DNA of 64,000 nt, taken from contig JABTUZ010000002.1 of the NCBI GenBank assembly GCA_015075105.1, positions 344,001 to 408,000 on the forward strand, written 5' to 3'. The DNA comes from Leptospiraceae bacterium. Lineage in GTDB: Bacteria; Spirochaetota; Leptospiria; Leptospirales; Leptospiraceae. A program made the position numbers and the translations under genes. The first letter of the stretch is position 1, and each line of letters opens with the position of its first letter. The notes below the pieces were generated by a model. It saw nothing but the letters and a program-made list of their open reading frames with translations. It was not told the DNA's origin and searched no databases. Shown in pieces: positions 53,710 to 63,837 of this stretch.

Positions 53710-54979
53710 AGTTCTTTTAATCGGAAGTGGCGGAAGGGAAAGTGCTCTCGCTTGGAAAATCAAGCAATCTCCCTTGCTCTCTGAATTTAAAGTTTTTCCC
53801 GGCAACGGAGGCTTTCAACCTGAAGAAATCCTTCCTGTAGGTAGTATTGATTTAAAAAATAAATTCAGTGTCCAAAATTTTATTAAAAAAGAGAAATTTG
53901 ATTTTGTTATTGTTGGACCTGAAGAACCTCTTGTTGATGGAATTACTGATTGGCTCACTGAAATCCATGTTCCTTGTTTTGGTCCCTCTGCCTATTGTGC
54001 TCAATTAGAAGGCTCGAAAGATTTTGCAAAATCTCTTATGAAAGAATTTGGAGTTCCCACTGCTCGCTATTCTACATTTACTAATTTTGAAGACGCAAAA
54101 AAATACATCGAATCCCACTCTACTCCAATTGTAGTTAAGGCAGATGGTCTTGCAGCTGGAAAAGGTGTCATGGTTTGCAAATCTGCCAAAGAAGCTATAG
54201 AATTTATTCACGATATTTTTATTGCGCATAAATTTGGAAAAAGTGGAAACAAAGTTGTAATAGAAGAATTTTTAGATGGGGAAGAAGCATCCATATTTGG
54301 AATTTGTGATGGAAGTAATTTTTTATTACTGCCACCTGCACAAGACCACAAAAGAGCTTTCGATAACGACGAGGGACCGAACACTGGAGGAATGGGAGCT
54401 TATTCTCCCACTTCACTAATAAGCACAGAAGTTCTAAAACAAATCCAAGAAAATATTTTTCAACCAATGCTTGCCGGATTACAAAAAAAAGGTTATCCGT
54501 ATAAAGGACTACTTTATGCAGGACTTATGATTTCAAAAGAAGGCAAGGTAAATATTGTTGAATTCAATTGTAGATTTGGGGACCCAGAAACTCAAGCGAT
54601 TTTACCTTTGATTGAAGACGATCTTTTAGAAGTTTTTTATGAAGCCTCTACCGGGAAAATAACAAAGAAAGGCTTAAAATTAAAAAATGGTTTCTCGACT
54701 GTTGTAGTTCTCGCTGCCAAAGGATACCCGGATTTTTACGAAAAAGGAATAGATTTATTTTTTCCTCCGATTCCAAACAAAGAATCTTTTATTTTTCATG
54801 CTGGGACTGTGGTATCCAGAGATGGTATTTTGAAATCAAATGGAGGTAGAATTGCAGGGATTGTAGCAATCGGAAACACTTTAAAAGACTCTATTGAAAA
54901 AGTGTATAATATTTTGCGGACAATTTCTTCACCAAAAATATTTTATAGAACTGATATTGGAAAAAAAGGATTGTTCTAA
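53699..54979 (+). CDS. purD: Phosphoribosylamine-glycine ligase
   Basis: 426 residues from TTG 53699, with AAGGA 10 bases upstream. Start [20 protein letters not shown] is the standard opening. ATP-grasp features [28 protein letters not shown] and [17 protein letters not shown] follow. It makes GAR in purine synthesis. It overlaps valS and is joined to the next gene by a shared base (TAATG). Confidence 0.95.
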   Translation: MKLKVLLIGSGGRESALAWKIKQSPLLSEFKVFPGNGGFQPEEILPVGSIDLKNKFSVQNFIKKEKFDFVIVGPEEPLVDGITDWLTEIHVPCFGPSAYCAQLEGSKDFAKSLMKEFGVPTARYSTFTNFEDAKKYIESHSTPIVVKADGLAAGKGVMVCKSAKEAIEFIHDIFIAHKFGKSGNKVVIEEFLDGEEASIFGICDGSNFLLLPPAQDHKRAFDNDEGPNTGGMGAYSPTSLISTEVLKQIQENIFQPMLAGLQKKGYPYKGLLYAGLMISKEGKVNIVEFNCRFGDPETQAILPLIEDDLLEVFYEASTGKITKKGLKLKNGFSTVVVLAAKGYPDFYEKGIDLFFPPIPNKESFIFHAGTVVSRDGILKSNGGRIAGIVAIGNTLKDSIEKVYNILRTISSPKIFYRTDIGKKGLF

Positions 54980-55857
54980 TGCCATTTTCGATTTCAGGAA
55001 ATTTGAATCTAATCGAAGACTCATCTTTAAGAAAATTTGCTAAAAACTTTGGAATTATTTTATCAGACAAGCAATTTGAAAAACAACAACATCAAATAAT
55101 CAAAACTGCTTTGAAAAATAATAAGAGTTTGTCTCAAATTTTACTTAGCCTTACGAAAAGTGAATTAATTAGCTTAGTGTACATTTTAACTCAATTTGGA
55201 GATGTTACTTTAGAAGAGACCCCGGAAGAATATTCCAATATGGAGAAAATTCCTTTTGTTATAGAATGGCAAAAATCGAAATTTATGCTTCCTTATGAAA
55301 TCATAGATTACTTATCAAGCGAAAAAATTTTTAAAAATCAAAACTATCTTTTTTCTTTACTACCACAACTGAGCTTAAAAGAAAAAAAATCTTGGATTCG
55401 ATGGATTGGAGTTGATTTTGAAAAAGAGTTTGAGAATGATATCAACCACGAAATATTATACCACTGTCGTTTATTACAAAAACCTTTTAAAGGCAAATCC
55501 ATCATTCTTGAGAATGAATTTTTCCTGACTCAAGTTTGGTCTGTAGGAAGCAATGAAATCGTAGATTGGTTTTATAAAAAACTTACACCGTTTTACTATT
55601 CAATGCACGAGCTTTCCAAAAATGAGCAAAGCCCTTTCATCATTCATCTTCTCGAAACAATCAAAGCCGGTAAATATATTTTAAAAGAAGTAGAAGGCAA
55701 ATTCAAACTTGTGGCAACTATCGAGGGTACGACTCCCCAACTGCGAGATACAATTTTTCAATATGAAATAGAAAGAAATACTTTAAAGCATAGTCTCTTC
55801 TCTCAAAAAAATCCTTCAGAAGAAATCTTTTCTGACAAAAATACTCTACTGCTTTAA
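54979..55857 (+). CDS. Protein of unknown function, possibly FliG-like helical
   Basis: 292 residues. Helical, with LRKFAKNFGIILSDKQFEK and LPQLSLKEKKSWIRWIGVDF. No signal peptide, no membrane helix, no recognised catalytic motif. The tail is polar. The FliG comparison is only an impression of helical armadillo-like texture and should not be relied on. Linked to purD by a one-base overlap. Confidence 0.65.
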   Translation: MPFSISGNLNLIEDSSLRKFAKNFGIILSDKQFEKQQHQIIKTALKNNKSLSQILLSLTKSELISLVYILTQFGDVTLEETPEEYSNMEKIPFVIEWQKSKFMLPYEIIDYLSSEKIFKNQNYLFSLLPQLSLKEKKSWIRWIGVDFEKEFENDINHEILYHCRLLQKPFKGKSIILENEFFLTQVWSVGSNEIVDWFYKKLTPFYYSMHELSKNEQSPFIIHLLETIKAGKYILKEVEGKFKLVATIEGTTPQLRDTIFQYEIERNTLKHSLFSQKNPSEEIFSDKNTLLL

Positions 55858-55879
55858 CACTCTCTAAATTTTGAACTTG

Positions 55880-58800
55880 TTACTTTGCCAATGTTCGTTT
55901 ATCTGTAGGTGCACTATTGATTATTGAATCCACCAAAGATTTTTCAAGATTCAGTTTTTCTGCAATTACTTCGCTATTCCACTGGAAGTTATTGTATAAG
56001 TGCAATACAGTAGATTTTTTCTTTTTCATAAGCCCAGCTTCGTCATCTTGAATTTCAGTGTTCTTTTTTCGACTTTGCTTTTCAGAGCTTGTAACTAAAT
56101 CTACTGTGTCTAAAAATGCAGACAATTTATTGAATTTTTCATCTGCTTCAGACAATAGACTTTCTAATTCTGTCTTAGAATCATCTGCTTCAGATTTTAA
56201 CTCTTCCATTCTTCTTTGCAAGGTAGAAACTTGTTTGTGTCTTTCTGATAGGTCTATCATTAAGCTTTCGATTTGTTCAAACTTTGCTTCCACTGATTTT
56301 ATTTCTGCATCTTTTTGAAGTAGAGTTGTAGTCTTTTGATCAATTTTTCTTAACTCACCTCTTAGCTCTTCACCACGAGTATCAAATAAAAGAATTTCTT
56401 TTTTCAAATTTGAAAACTGTTCTTCCATTTCACTCAGATCAATCGCCCTCGAATCGAGAGAGACATTCAATTTGGAGATTTCTGTATTTGCAAATTCTAA
56501 CAAGGAAATTTTTTCGTCTATAGCGGATTGTATTTTATCTACATTTTTTAACTTTGCATCAAACTGTGCAATCTTTTGAAATTTATCATCAATGGTTTTG
56601 ATTTTTTCATCCGCTTGTTCGATCTGACCTTGAGTGTTATGAATACTGTCTTCAAGCTCCTCTATTTTAATTCTTTGAATATCGAGTTTTCTCAACTCCA
56701 ATTCCATTTCCTGTTTAAGAGAATTCAACAACTCCGAATTTTTTAGATACTCAGAAATTCCTTTTTCTTCTAATCGAATCTTCTCAAGCATTTCTCCAAT
56801 TTGATCAATTGTTCTTTCAGAATCACTGATTACCTGTTGCGTATTTATAAATAATTCAGAATGCCCTTCTACCATTGTAAGTTTTTCTGCTATGCTATCA
56901 ATTTTTTTGGTAAGAATGTTCGTTTCTCTATTCAATTCAGATAAAAGCGAATCTCTCTCGTTTTCAAATTCTTTAAAATTAGAAGACAACTCAAACTGAA
57001 CAGAAGAAATCTCTGATTTTGTTTTCTCAAATTCTTTACGTGTGCTTTCAATAAAATTATGATTTGTTCGCTCCATCTCGCGGAAGTGCTTCTGAATCTC
57101 TTTATTAAATCCATCTATTTGCTTTGATGTGTCTTCTTTGGTAAATCTAAGACTATCTTCTACATTTCGTCTAACGTCTTGAATATATTTTGAAACTTTT
57201 TCTTCCAATTTTCCTAACTGCAACTCGCCTTTATCGGTCAAGGCTGCAAGCTGTTTAGAAATTTTTGTATCTATTGTCGCATTCAACCTTTCAATTTTTT
57301 CTTCTTGTTTATCAAAAAATTCTACTGCCGTAGATTCTAATTCCTGTAAAATCTTTTCTGATTCTTTTCTTGCTTCATAATTTTGTGTTTGTATCTCATT
57401 CAATAAATTTTCAGTAACTGATTTTAATGTATTTTCCTGAATTTCACAAAATTGAGAAATTCTTTGTTTACCGTTTTCATACTCTCCTGAAAATTTCTCT
57501 AATAAATCTGAGCCTTCTACATGGATGTCTTTTAATCTATCTTCTAAACTATCTACCGACAATTTTGTATCGGCTTTGATTTTCTCAAGTTCTCTAAACC
57601 AAGATTCTTTGATATTCTCTAAACGCTCTTCCATTCTCAAAGTCTCGTCTTCAACAGAGCCAAAAATATCTTTTGCTTTTGTATCTGTATCTTTTAAAAT
57701 CTCTTTTGCACTTTCTTGCAAGGCAGATTTCAACTCTTCGAAATGTTCATCAATTAACTTAATTTTTTTCTGAGTGTCATTCTTTAATTCTCCTACCTTT
57801 GTTTCTACCTCAGATAAAGAATTTTTCAAACCTTCAGTTTTTGTATCGTGCAGCGTGATCATTTCTTTTTCAAGTTCGTCTTTAAGTTTCATGAGCGACG
57901 ATTTTACGGAATTGGAAACCCCACTTCTAACTGACTCTAAATCAGTTTCAAAATTCTGCAATCCACCCATGACGGTATTTTTTAAAGTTTCAGCCTCTTC
58001 TTTCAAGGAAGCGCTTACTCGATAAAACTCCTCTTCAAATAAATCAATTTGACGCATGAGTTCTGATTTTTTAATATCAGCTTGACGTAATAATTTATTT
58101 TCAGCTTCAAGGTATTTTTCTTGAAAGAGTGCGATATTGGAGTTGATAGATTCCGCCTGTCGTCTTGTTTCATTCAATATTTCATCTCTTCGTGTCATGG
58201 TTTCGAGATCCAATCCCTCTATTTCTCGACGAATCGATTCTATCTCCATTTTTAATCCGCGTATGAATGCATCTTTACTTTGAGTTACCTGATCTACTAT
58301 TAAATCAAATCTATCTTGTATTTGTTTTTCAAAACCTATAAGTCTTTCTTCAATTTTTTTCTCAGCAAATTCAAATTTATCGTTAAGTCTCAAATCTACT
58401 CGATCCATCTTCTCGGAAATTATATCCGAAAAATCTCTAAATTGAATTATCTTTGAATCTATGTTCTTTTCAGACTCTTTCAAAGAATCAGTTAAACTTG
58501 AAATCTTTGAATGTAAAAATTCTACTTTCCCAACAGACTCCCTTGCTAAAATTTCAATCTCTTCTTTTAGTTTTTCTTGAAATGTAACAGAAACATTTTC
58601 AGCAAACTCATCCAATTTATCTGATTTAGATTCGAGCAGTGATTCCATTTCTACAATCTTTGTCGCCAAAGATTGCAACACTTCGTCTGTTCTAATATTT
58701 ACTTTTTCGTTAAAGGCAAGTAAAATCCCTGATGCTTCCGATTGAATTTTCAGTATTTCTTTTTCGATTTTTTCGATTTCATTTCTTTGGCTTTGAAACA

Positions 58801-59176
58801 GCGAAAGCCCATTTTGAATATAGGCAGACTCTTTTTGAATTTCTCCCGTAAGCTCAACCACTCCAGACAACTCAGTAGAAACATTATCGAGATAGGATTT
58901 ATTGGACTTTACGGTTTCCAAAAGAATTTTTGTGTCTGAGGATACTTTCTGAATTTCTTCGGAAAGTTTTTTTGCTTGCTTATTCATTATTTCCAGATCG
59001 ATTCCGGCGTCTTTCACCGATTGAATCTTAGAAATTGCTACATCATTAATTTCTTCTGTTAGTTTTTGAGTGTATCTTTTAATTTGACTTAGACGATAGT
59101 TGGATTTGTCCAATCTTCTAAGAAGAATAGTAATCAATACACTGGCGATAAATGGAATTAAAAGCTCTGTACCCAT
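55880..59176 (-). CDS. SpiroCoCo-type giant coiled-coil protein
   Basis: 1098 residues. N-terminal membrane helix LLIPFIASVLITILLRRLDK, then nearly 950 residues of heptad-rich, Glu/Lys/Leu/Ser-rich coiled coil, and a C-terminal segment KKSTVLHLYNNFQWNSEVIA that resembles a small HTH-like cap. The layout matches the SpiroCoCo family of spirochaetes. Such anchored rods may organise the cell cylinder or flagellar region. A TATAAT box directly precedes the ATG, so the start codon may be a little downstream. Confidence 0.8.
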   Translation of the reverse strand: MGTELLIPFIASVLITILLRRLDKSNYRLSQIKRYTQKLTEEINDVAISKIQSVKDAGIDLEIMNKQAKKLSEEIQKVSSDTKILLETVKSNKSYLDNVSTELSGVVELTGEIQKESAYIQNGLSLFQSQRNEIEKIEKEILKIQSEASGILLAFNEKVNIRTDEVLQSLATKIVEMESLLESKSDKLDEFAENVSVTFQEKLKEEIEILARESVGKVEFLHSKISSLTDSLKESEKNIDSKIIQFRDFSDIISEKMDRVDLRLNDKFEFAEKKIEERLIGFEKQIQDRFDLIVDQVTQSKDAFIRGLKMEIESIRREIEGLDLETMTRRDEILNETRRQAESINSNIALFQEKYLEAENKLLRQADIKKSELMRQIDLFEEEFYRVSASLKEEAETLKNTVMGGLQNFETDLESVRSGVSNSVKSSLMKLKDELEKEMITLHDTKTEGLKNSLSEVETKVGELKNDTQKKIKLIDEHFEELKSALQESAKEILKDTDTKAKDIFGSVEDETLRMEERLENIKESWFRELEKIKADTKLSVDSLEDRLKDIHVEGSDLLEKFSGEYENGKQRISQFCEIQENTLKSVTENLLNEIQTQNYEARKESEKILQELESTAVEFFDKQEEKIERLNATIDTKISKQLAALTDKGELQLGKLEEKVSKYIQDVRRNVEDSLRFTKEDTSKQIDGFNKEIQKHFREMERTNHNFIESTRKEFEKTKSEISSVQFELSSNFKEFENERDSLLSELNRETNILTKKIDSIAEKLTMVEGHSELFINTQQVISDSERTIDQIGEMLEKIRLEEKGISEYLKNSELLNSLKQEMELELRKLDIQRIKIEELEDSIHNTQGQIEQADEKIKTIDDKFQKIAQFDAKLKNVDKIQSAIDEKISLLEFANTEISKLNVSLDSRAIDLSEMEEQFSNLKKEILLFDTRGEELRGELRKIDQKTTTLLQKDAEIKSVEAKFEQIESLMIDLSERHKQVSTLQRRMEELKSEADDSKTELESLLSEADEKFNKLSAFLDTVDLVTSSEKQSRKKNTEIQDDEAGLMKKKKSTVLHLYNNFQWNSEVIAEKLNLEKSLVDSIINSAPTDKRTLAK

Positions 59177-59250
59177 ATTATAGATTATGTCTCATTTTTA
59201 ATAGTAAAAAAACTGCACTTGCTATTTAGGCAAGAATTTTTTTAAAATTT

Positions 59251-59988
59251 ATGGAAAATTACAAACCTTATAGTGTTTTTAGCCAATACTACGACGAAAT
59301 CCTAAACTATGTAAACTATGAAAGATGGAAAAACTTTATTTTATCCGAATTTGTCCGTCAAAAATCTAAAAACCCTTCTCATATCCTCGATCTTGGCTCT
59401 GGCACAGGCTCTTTGCTTAGACAATTTAAAGACGTAAACGCTAAAATGACCGGAATCGACTCGTCCCAGGAAATGCTTAATATTGCTCATAAACTTTCCA
59501 GAGACATAAATTACATTCACGCAAAAATTTCTGACTTTTTTCTAAACACAAAAGCCGATTTAGCCATCTCAACACACGATGTAATAAATTATTTAACTGA
59601 CAAAAATGAGTTAATCCAACACTTTAAATGCGTTCACTCCAATCTTAGCAATGATAGTTTGTACTTTTTTGATATTACAAGCGAATACAATATAATCCGA
59701 AATTTCCACAATAGAGTGATAAATAATGATTTTCGAGACGGAAATTTACAATGGTCAAATGAATACAATCCGGAAAGTCACATACTAAAATCTGAGCTAA
59801 TATTTTTCACTCAAGAGAAAAAAACAAAGGAAACCCATTTTCAGAAATACTATTCTCCTTCTGAAATTTTTCAAATTTTAAAAGATACAAAATTTAAAGT
59901 ACTGAAAATAGGGAGTGATTATCAAAAATGGAAACTGGAAAAAAATACTTGCTTGATAAATTTTTTAGTTCAACCTGTTTCAGATTAA
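59251..59988 (+). CDS. Class I SAM-dependent methyltransferase
   Basis: 245 residues. Motif I is HILDLGSGTGSLLRQF (about 44-59), followed by the acidic MTGIDSSQEML and ADLAISTHDVINYL (motif IV). The layout is of the small-molecule or tRNA-modifying MTase_25 kind. Substrate unknown. It is divergent from the SpiroCoCo gene and convergent with the methyltransferase at 60002. Confidence 0.85.
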   Translation: MENYKPYSVFSQYYDEILNYVNYERWKNFILSEFVRQKSKNPSHILDLGSGTGSLLRQFKDVNAKMTGIDSSQEMLNIAHKLSRDINYIHAKISDFFLNTKADLAISTHDVINYLTDKNELIQHFKCVHSNLSNDSLYFFDITSEYNIIRNFHNRVINNDFRDGNLQWSNEYNPESHILKSELIFFTQEKKTKETHFQKYYSPSEIFQILKDTKFKVLKIGSDYQKWKLEKNTCLINFLVQPVSD

Positions 59989-60001
59989 TGCAACACCTTC
60001 T

Positions 60002-60850
60002 TCATTTTTTCAATATCGCAAATAAAGTATTATTTAAATTGATTTTTTTAAAACTAATGACCCAAAGAAATTTAGAAATTTTATAATACAAAAGTTTTGC
60101 AATTCCGCCTAACTTCGATTTTCCTCCAGAAATAAAAAGAATCGGTTTTAATATTTTAAATTTAATTGATTGAAACCCACTGTCTTTTGAAAGCATAGCC
60201 AGAGTTGTTTCGGTATAATCGTTTATATGATCCTTGACTTCCAAATAATGTCCGTCCGGTTTCATTCCATTTATCATAACTTTCAGTTTTGCTTTAAATA
60301 GCTGAATAGGAAAATTGGGAGTCTGAAGAAATAAAATTCCTCCGGGTTTTAAAATAGAATAAAGATATTTCATAATCGGTTGAGGCTTTGGTATATGCTC
60401 TATCACATCCCAAAGAGTAATTATATCAAAACTGTTTTTTGGAATTTTACTTTTTTCTACTTGACCTGAAAAAATATTTTTTAATGAATTCTTTTCTTTT
60501 GCATACTTAACTGCAGAAGGACTCATTTCATAGCCAAATGCTTCCCAACCCGGTCTTTTCTCCAATACGGTTTTTACAAAAAAACCAAGCCCACACCCTA
60601 CATCTAAAATTTTCCCTTTTTCTGCTTTTAAAAAAGATTCAATGAATTCAGAATACACATCTCTGTGAGCTACATCCCACCATTCTAAGTCGTAACCCTC
60701 TTCTTCTCCCCAATACCCTTGGTAGTGCTCATCTTGCTTGTAAGTAGAAAAAACATGCCCACAAGTCTTGCATTGAACAATCGGAATTCCATTTTCAATA
60801 AATACAGTTTTATTTTCAGAACTTTCACATAAATAGCATTTTGTGTTCAA
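60002..60850 (-). CDS. Methyltransferase with N-terminal zinc ribbon
   Basis: 282 residues from TTG 60850 with GAGGAAA in front. CYLC and CKTCGHVF (about 5-33) form a Cys4 metal site. The methylase has KILDVGCGLGFFVKT, then EAFGYEMSPSAV and IITLWDVIEHIPKP. Such hybrids modify sugars or lipids during cell-surface synthesis, or act on other small molecules. The C-terminus has a hydrophobic stretch. No glycan cluster is next to it. Confidence 0.87.
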   Translation of the reverse strand: MNTKCYLCESSENKTVFIENGIPIVQCKTCGHVFSTYKQDEHYQGYWGEEEGYDLEWWDVAHRDVYSEFIESFLKAEKGKILDVGCGLGFFVKTVLEKRPGWEAFGYEMSPSAVKYAKEKNSLKNIFSGQVEKSKIPKNSFDIITLWDVIEHIPKPQPIMKYLYSILKPGGILFLQTPNFPIQLFKAKLKVMINGMKPDGHYLEVKDHINDYTETTLAMLSKDSGFQSIKFKILKPILFISGGKSKLGGIAKLLYYKISKFLWVISFKKINLNNTLFAILKK

Positions 60851-60915
60851 TTTATTTTTCCTCGGGCAAGTAAATTTCTATTAATCCAATTATTTCAAAC
60901 GACAATAACTAATTT

Positions 60916-61104
60916 TTGAACTATTCCTTAATTAAAAACAAATATTTGGCTACCGGTAAAAAGTTTTATTACAGAAATGAATTTTTATCTATATACGAAA
61001 TTGATTATAAAAATTTGCCTCAAATAAAATTAGCTGTATTCGGGTTTCAAAAAAGAAATTGGGAAATAAAGCAATACCATAAAATTTATATAATCCAATT
61101 TTAA
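60916..61104 (+). CDS. Possible small protein, 62 residues
   Basis: From TTG 60916: a basic, Tyr-rich peptide (NYSLIKNKYLATGKKFYYR). There is no ribosome site, no recognised motif, and A/T richness makes chance frames of this length easy. It could be non-coding. Listed for completeness only. Confidence 0.25.
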   Translation: MNYSLIKNKYLATGKKFYYRNEFLSIYEIDYKNLPQIKLAVFGFQKRNWEIKQYHKIYIIQF

Positions 61105-61166
61105 TTTTTACTAAAAATGGTTGTCAATTATAAATAGAGTGAAGTTTTAGGTACAGAGGTATTTTT

Positions 61167-61580
61167 ATGGCAATTGGAAGGGATAACGTAAATAGCACAA
61201 TTGGACCCGGTTCTATTTTTGAGGGGAAATTTTATATTGCAGGATCACTGAAAATAGACGGAAAATTTGAAGGTGAAATTAAAACAGACGATGCTTTGTA
61301 TGTAGGAGAAACCGGAAAAGTAAAAACAAATATTTCCGCAAAAGACGTAGTAGTATCCGGCACAATGATCGGAAATATTAAAGCAGAAAGCGAAGTTCGA
61401 TTAGAAGAAACTGGCAGAATGTTAGGGGACATAATGGCTCCTTCTCTCCATTTAGCAAGAGGAGTAGTAGCCAAGGGACATATTACTGTTACAGGGGGAC
61501 AAAAGAAAGACGTTCGCAAAATTGTAGAAGAATCCTTTGGAGGGCCTCGACCTCTTGAACTTGGCAAAAGGGATGAATAA
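61167..61580 (+). CDS. Bactofilin
   Basis: 137 residues. The beta-helix core is visible as repeated hydrophobic strands: GSIFEGKFYIAGSLKIDGKF, DALYVGETGKVKTNISAKDV, VSGTMIGNIKAESEVRLEET, then LHLARGVVAKGHITVTGG. Bactofilins polymerise into membrane-associated filaments that guide cell-wall synthesis and cell shape, including helical shape. The partner LysM-M23 peptidase is directly downstream, as in many bacteria. Confidence 0.93.
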   Translation: MAIGRDNVNSTIGPGSIFEGKFYIAGSLKIDGKFEGEIKTDDALYVGETGKVKTNISAKDVVVSGTMIGNIKAESEVRLEETGRMLGDIMAPSLHLARGVVAKGHITVTGGQKKDVRKIVEESFGGPRPLELGKRDE

Positions 61581-61633
61581 CCTTTAATTTTTCCTTTACT
61601 TAAGACGATATTTAAAGAGTAGAGTAATATCTA

Positions 61634-62734
61634 ATGTTTCAAAAACCTCGACAGTTAGCAAACGGAAAGGAAATTCTTAGAACAAAGAATTTTACACTTA
61701 TTTATTTAGGAAAGGGCAACGTCCATTATTCTTATTTAAGTAATTCTAAATTATTTCATGGAAGCCTTGATCTAAAAAGAAAAAGATTCAAAGTAATACC
61801 GCTTTTTGCGACAACTTTTTTACTTACTATTTTTTTGGGGATTGGCTCTGATTCCAGTTCGGCTATGATCGAACACGACACTGTAAAAGAAATTTCTGAA
61901 AATGATGAAAAGGATATACAAGCAAAAAGTGGAGACGAGCATTTTCTAAAGCAATCAGAAGAACAAAAATTAGCGATCATCAGTGCCAAAGAATTGAACG
62001 TAAAAGAAACTAAAAAGAAACTCAAACTAATTCAATACAAAGTAAAAAGTGGAGAAACTTTATCTGGGATCGCAACAAGGTTTAAAGTTTCAATGGATTC
62101 CATTGCCGGTTCATCTAATATAAAATTAGAAGACAAACTCGCATCAGGACAAATATTAAGCATTCCGAATAAGCAGGGACTTTTGTACAAATTAAAAAAG
62201 GGTGACACATTAGCAAAAGTTGCCAACTATTACAAAGTTGGAATTGAAGATATTGTCGAAGAAAATAAACTCAAAGAATCCGATTTCTTTTCTGTTGGGC
62301 AAAAACTTTTTCTACCGGGTGCTGTTATTCCAGAAATCGTAAAATGGGTGTCACCGGTATCTTCAAGAATAATTACTTCAGGCTATGGGTGGAGAAGTTA
62401 TCCAAAATCACAATTCCACGATGCTTTAGATTTGCGTGCAAAGTATGAGCCTGTGAAAGCTGCACGTAGTGGAAGAGTGATTTATAGCGGGTGGATGGGC
62501 GGTTACGGAAACGCTGTTGTTATAGAGCATAACGAAGACATGAAAACTTTATACGCTCACAACTCAAAACTATACGTCAGGCAAGGTGAGTATATTAGTG
62601 CCGGGAAAATAATTTCTCAATCCGGTTGTACAGGTTTTTGTTTTGGGCCTCACTTGCATTTTGAAATTATTAAAAATGGAAAAAGTGTTAATCCCGGAAA
62701 ATTTTTAAAAGGCCTTGTAAAAAGAAAACACTAA
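61634..62734 (+). CDS. LysM and M23 cell-wall peptidase
   Basis: 366 residues. A short cytoplasmic part, a membrane helix (VIPLFATTFLLTIFLGIGSD), then two LysM domains (YKVKSGETLSGIATRFKVSM and YKLKKGDTLAKVANYYKVGI), and the M23 domain with FHDALDLR, GYGNAVVIEH and HLHFEIIK. All metal ligands of the M23 fold are present. It cuts peptide bridges in peptidoglycan, probably located by the bactofilin gene 54 bases upstream. Confidence 0.93.
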   Translation: MFQKPRQLANGKEILRTKNFTLIYLGKGNVHYSYLSNSKLFHGSLDLKRKRFKVIPLFATTFLLTIFLGIGSDSSSAMIEHDTVKEISENDEKDIQAKSGDEHFLKQSEEQKLAIISAKELNVKETKKKLKLIQYKVKSGETLSGIATRFKVSMDSIAGSSNIKLEDKLASGQILSIPNKQGLLYKLKKGDTLAKVANYYKVGIEDIVEENKLKESDFFSVGQKLFLPGAVIPEIVKWVSPVSSRIITSGYGWRSYPKSQFHDALDLRAKYEPVKAARSGRVIYSGWMGGYGNAVVIEHNEDMKTLYAHNSKLYVRQGEYISAGKIISQSGCTGFCFGPHLHFEIIKNGKSVNPGKFLKGLVKRKH

Positions 62735-62745
62735 AACAATACATC

Positions 62746-63822
62746 TTGAGAATATTTTACTTTTTCTTTATTTTAACTTTATTATTTAATTGTAAAACTA
62801 CATTTGAATTAGGAAAAGAAATCTCTAATAGACTTTCTCAACCTTTTGACGAAACAAAATCTATTGAAGTCTTTTTTACTACTTCTCGCAAGACAACCGA
62901 TCTGAATCCTTCATGTTCCAATTCTTACTTTACCACAAATTTTGAAAATAAAGAAAAGTATGGATTTTGCAAGGTGAACGTTCCAATTGAACATGAGATT
63001 GGAGCAATTGATTCTAATCCTTCTGGAGATTCTCAAAAGTTTTTCAAATTTGAGAAATATTCTTCTTTGAATTCAGAAAATTTATTCAATCAAATCAAAA
63101 ATGATCCATTTAATGAAGTGTTGGTTTTTGTTCATGGATTTAATGTCAAATTTGAAGAAGCAGTTTACCGTGCAGCTCAAATCAAATTTGACGTAAAATT
63201 TCCAGGGAATGTCGTGGTGTATTCTTGGCCTGCTGGTGCAGACGAAGGCTTTTTCAATCAGCTTATGATTCAAGGCACGTATAAAAATAATTTCCAGAAC
63301 GCAATTCACTCAATTTCAGGGTTTAAAAATTTTATAAAGAAATTATACTCTACACAAAAAAAAGTTCATTTAATTGTTCACTCTATGGGTCACCAAGTTG
63401 TTTTGCCCGGATTGTCTGAACTTGCTGATGAAATGTCAGAGCCTTTTCTCCATGAAGTAATATTCAACGCACCTGATTATGATACTAACGAATTTCAAAA
63501 AATTGTTTCTAAAATAGTAAAATCTTCTAAAAGAGTTACAGTATATTGTTCTCCAAACGACAATGCTCTTGTCGCATCGAGTAAGGTGAATTCCGGTAAA
63601 AGAGTCGGTTCATGCGATAAAATTTCCGGAGTAGAAATGATCAATGTGAACTTAGTTGACTCTCCTGTTTTAGGGATCGGAGGTCTTGGTCACGGATACT
63701 ATTCTTCTCGACCAATTTTAACTGACTTATTTCAAATTCTTTTAGGAATTCCTGCAAACAAAAGATTGTTCATCAGGAAATCAAATCCTAACTCTACAGA
63801 AGATTTTATTCTAAGAAAGTGA
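62746..63822 (+). CDS. Lipoprotein with DUF900-type alpha/beta hydrolase domain
   Basis: 358 residues from TTG 62746. Signal peptide with LLFNC, Cys16, as lipobox. The domain has VLVFVHGFNVKFEEAV and VYSWPAGADEG, the nucleophile elbow VHSMGHQ (Ser about 214), and late IGGLGHGYY with the His. DUF900 proteins are predicted esterases. It is the first of two lipoprotein genes; the next starts 15 bases later. Confidence 0.85.
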   Translation: MRIFYFFFILTLLFNCKTTFELGKEISNRLSQPFDETKSIEVFFTTSRKTTDLNPSCSNSYFTTNFENKEKYGFCKVNVPIEHEIGAIDSNPSGDSQKFFKFEKYSSLNSENLFNQIKNDPFNEVLVFVHGFNVKFEEAVYRAAQIKFDVKFPGNVVVYSWPAGADEGFFNQLMIQGTYKNNFQNAIHSISGFKNFIKKLYSTQKKVHLIVHSMGHQVVLPGLSELADEMSEPFLHEVIFNAPDYDTNEFQKIVSKIVKSSKRVTVYCSPNDNALVASSKVNSGKRVGSCDKISGVEMINVNLVDSPVLGIGGLGHGYYSSRPILTDLFQILLGIPANKRLFIRKSNPNSTEDFILRK

Positions 63823-63837
63823 GGAGGACTGCTCACT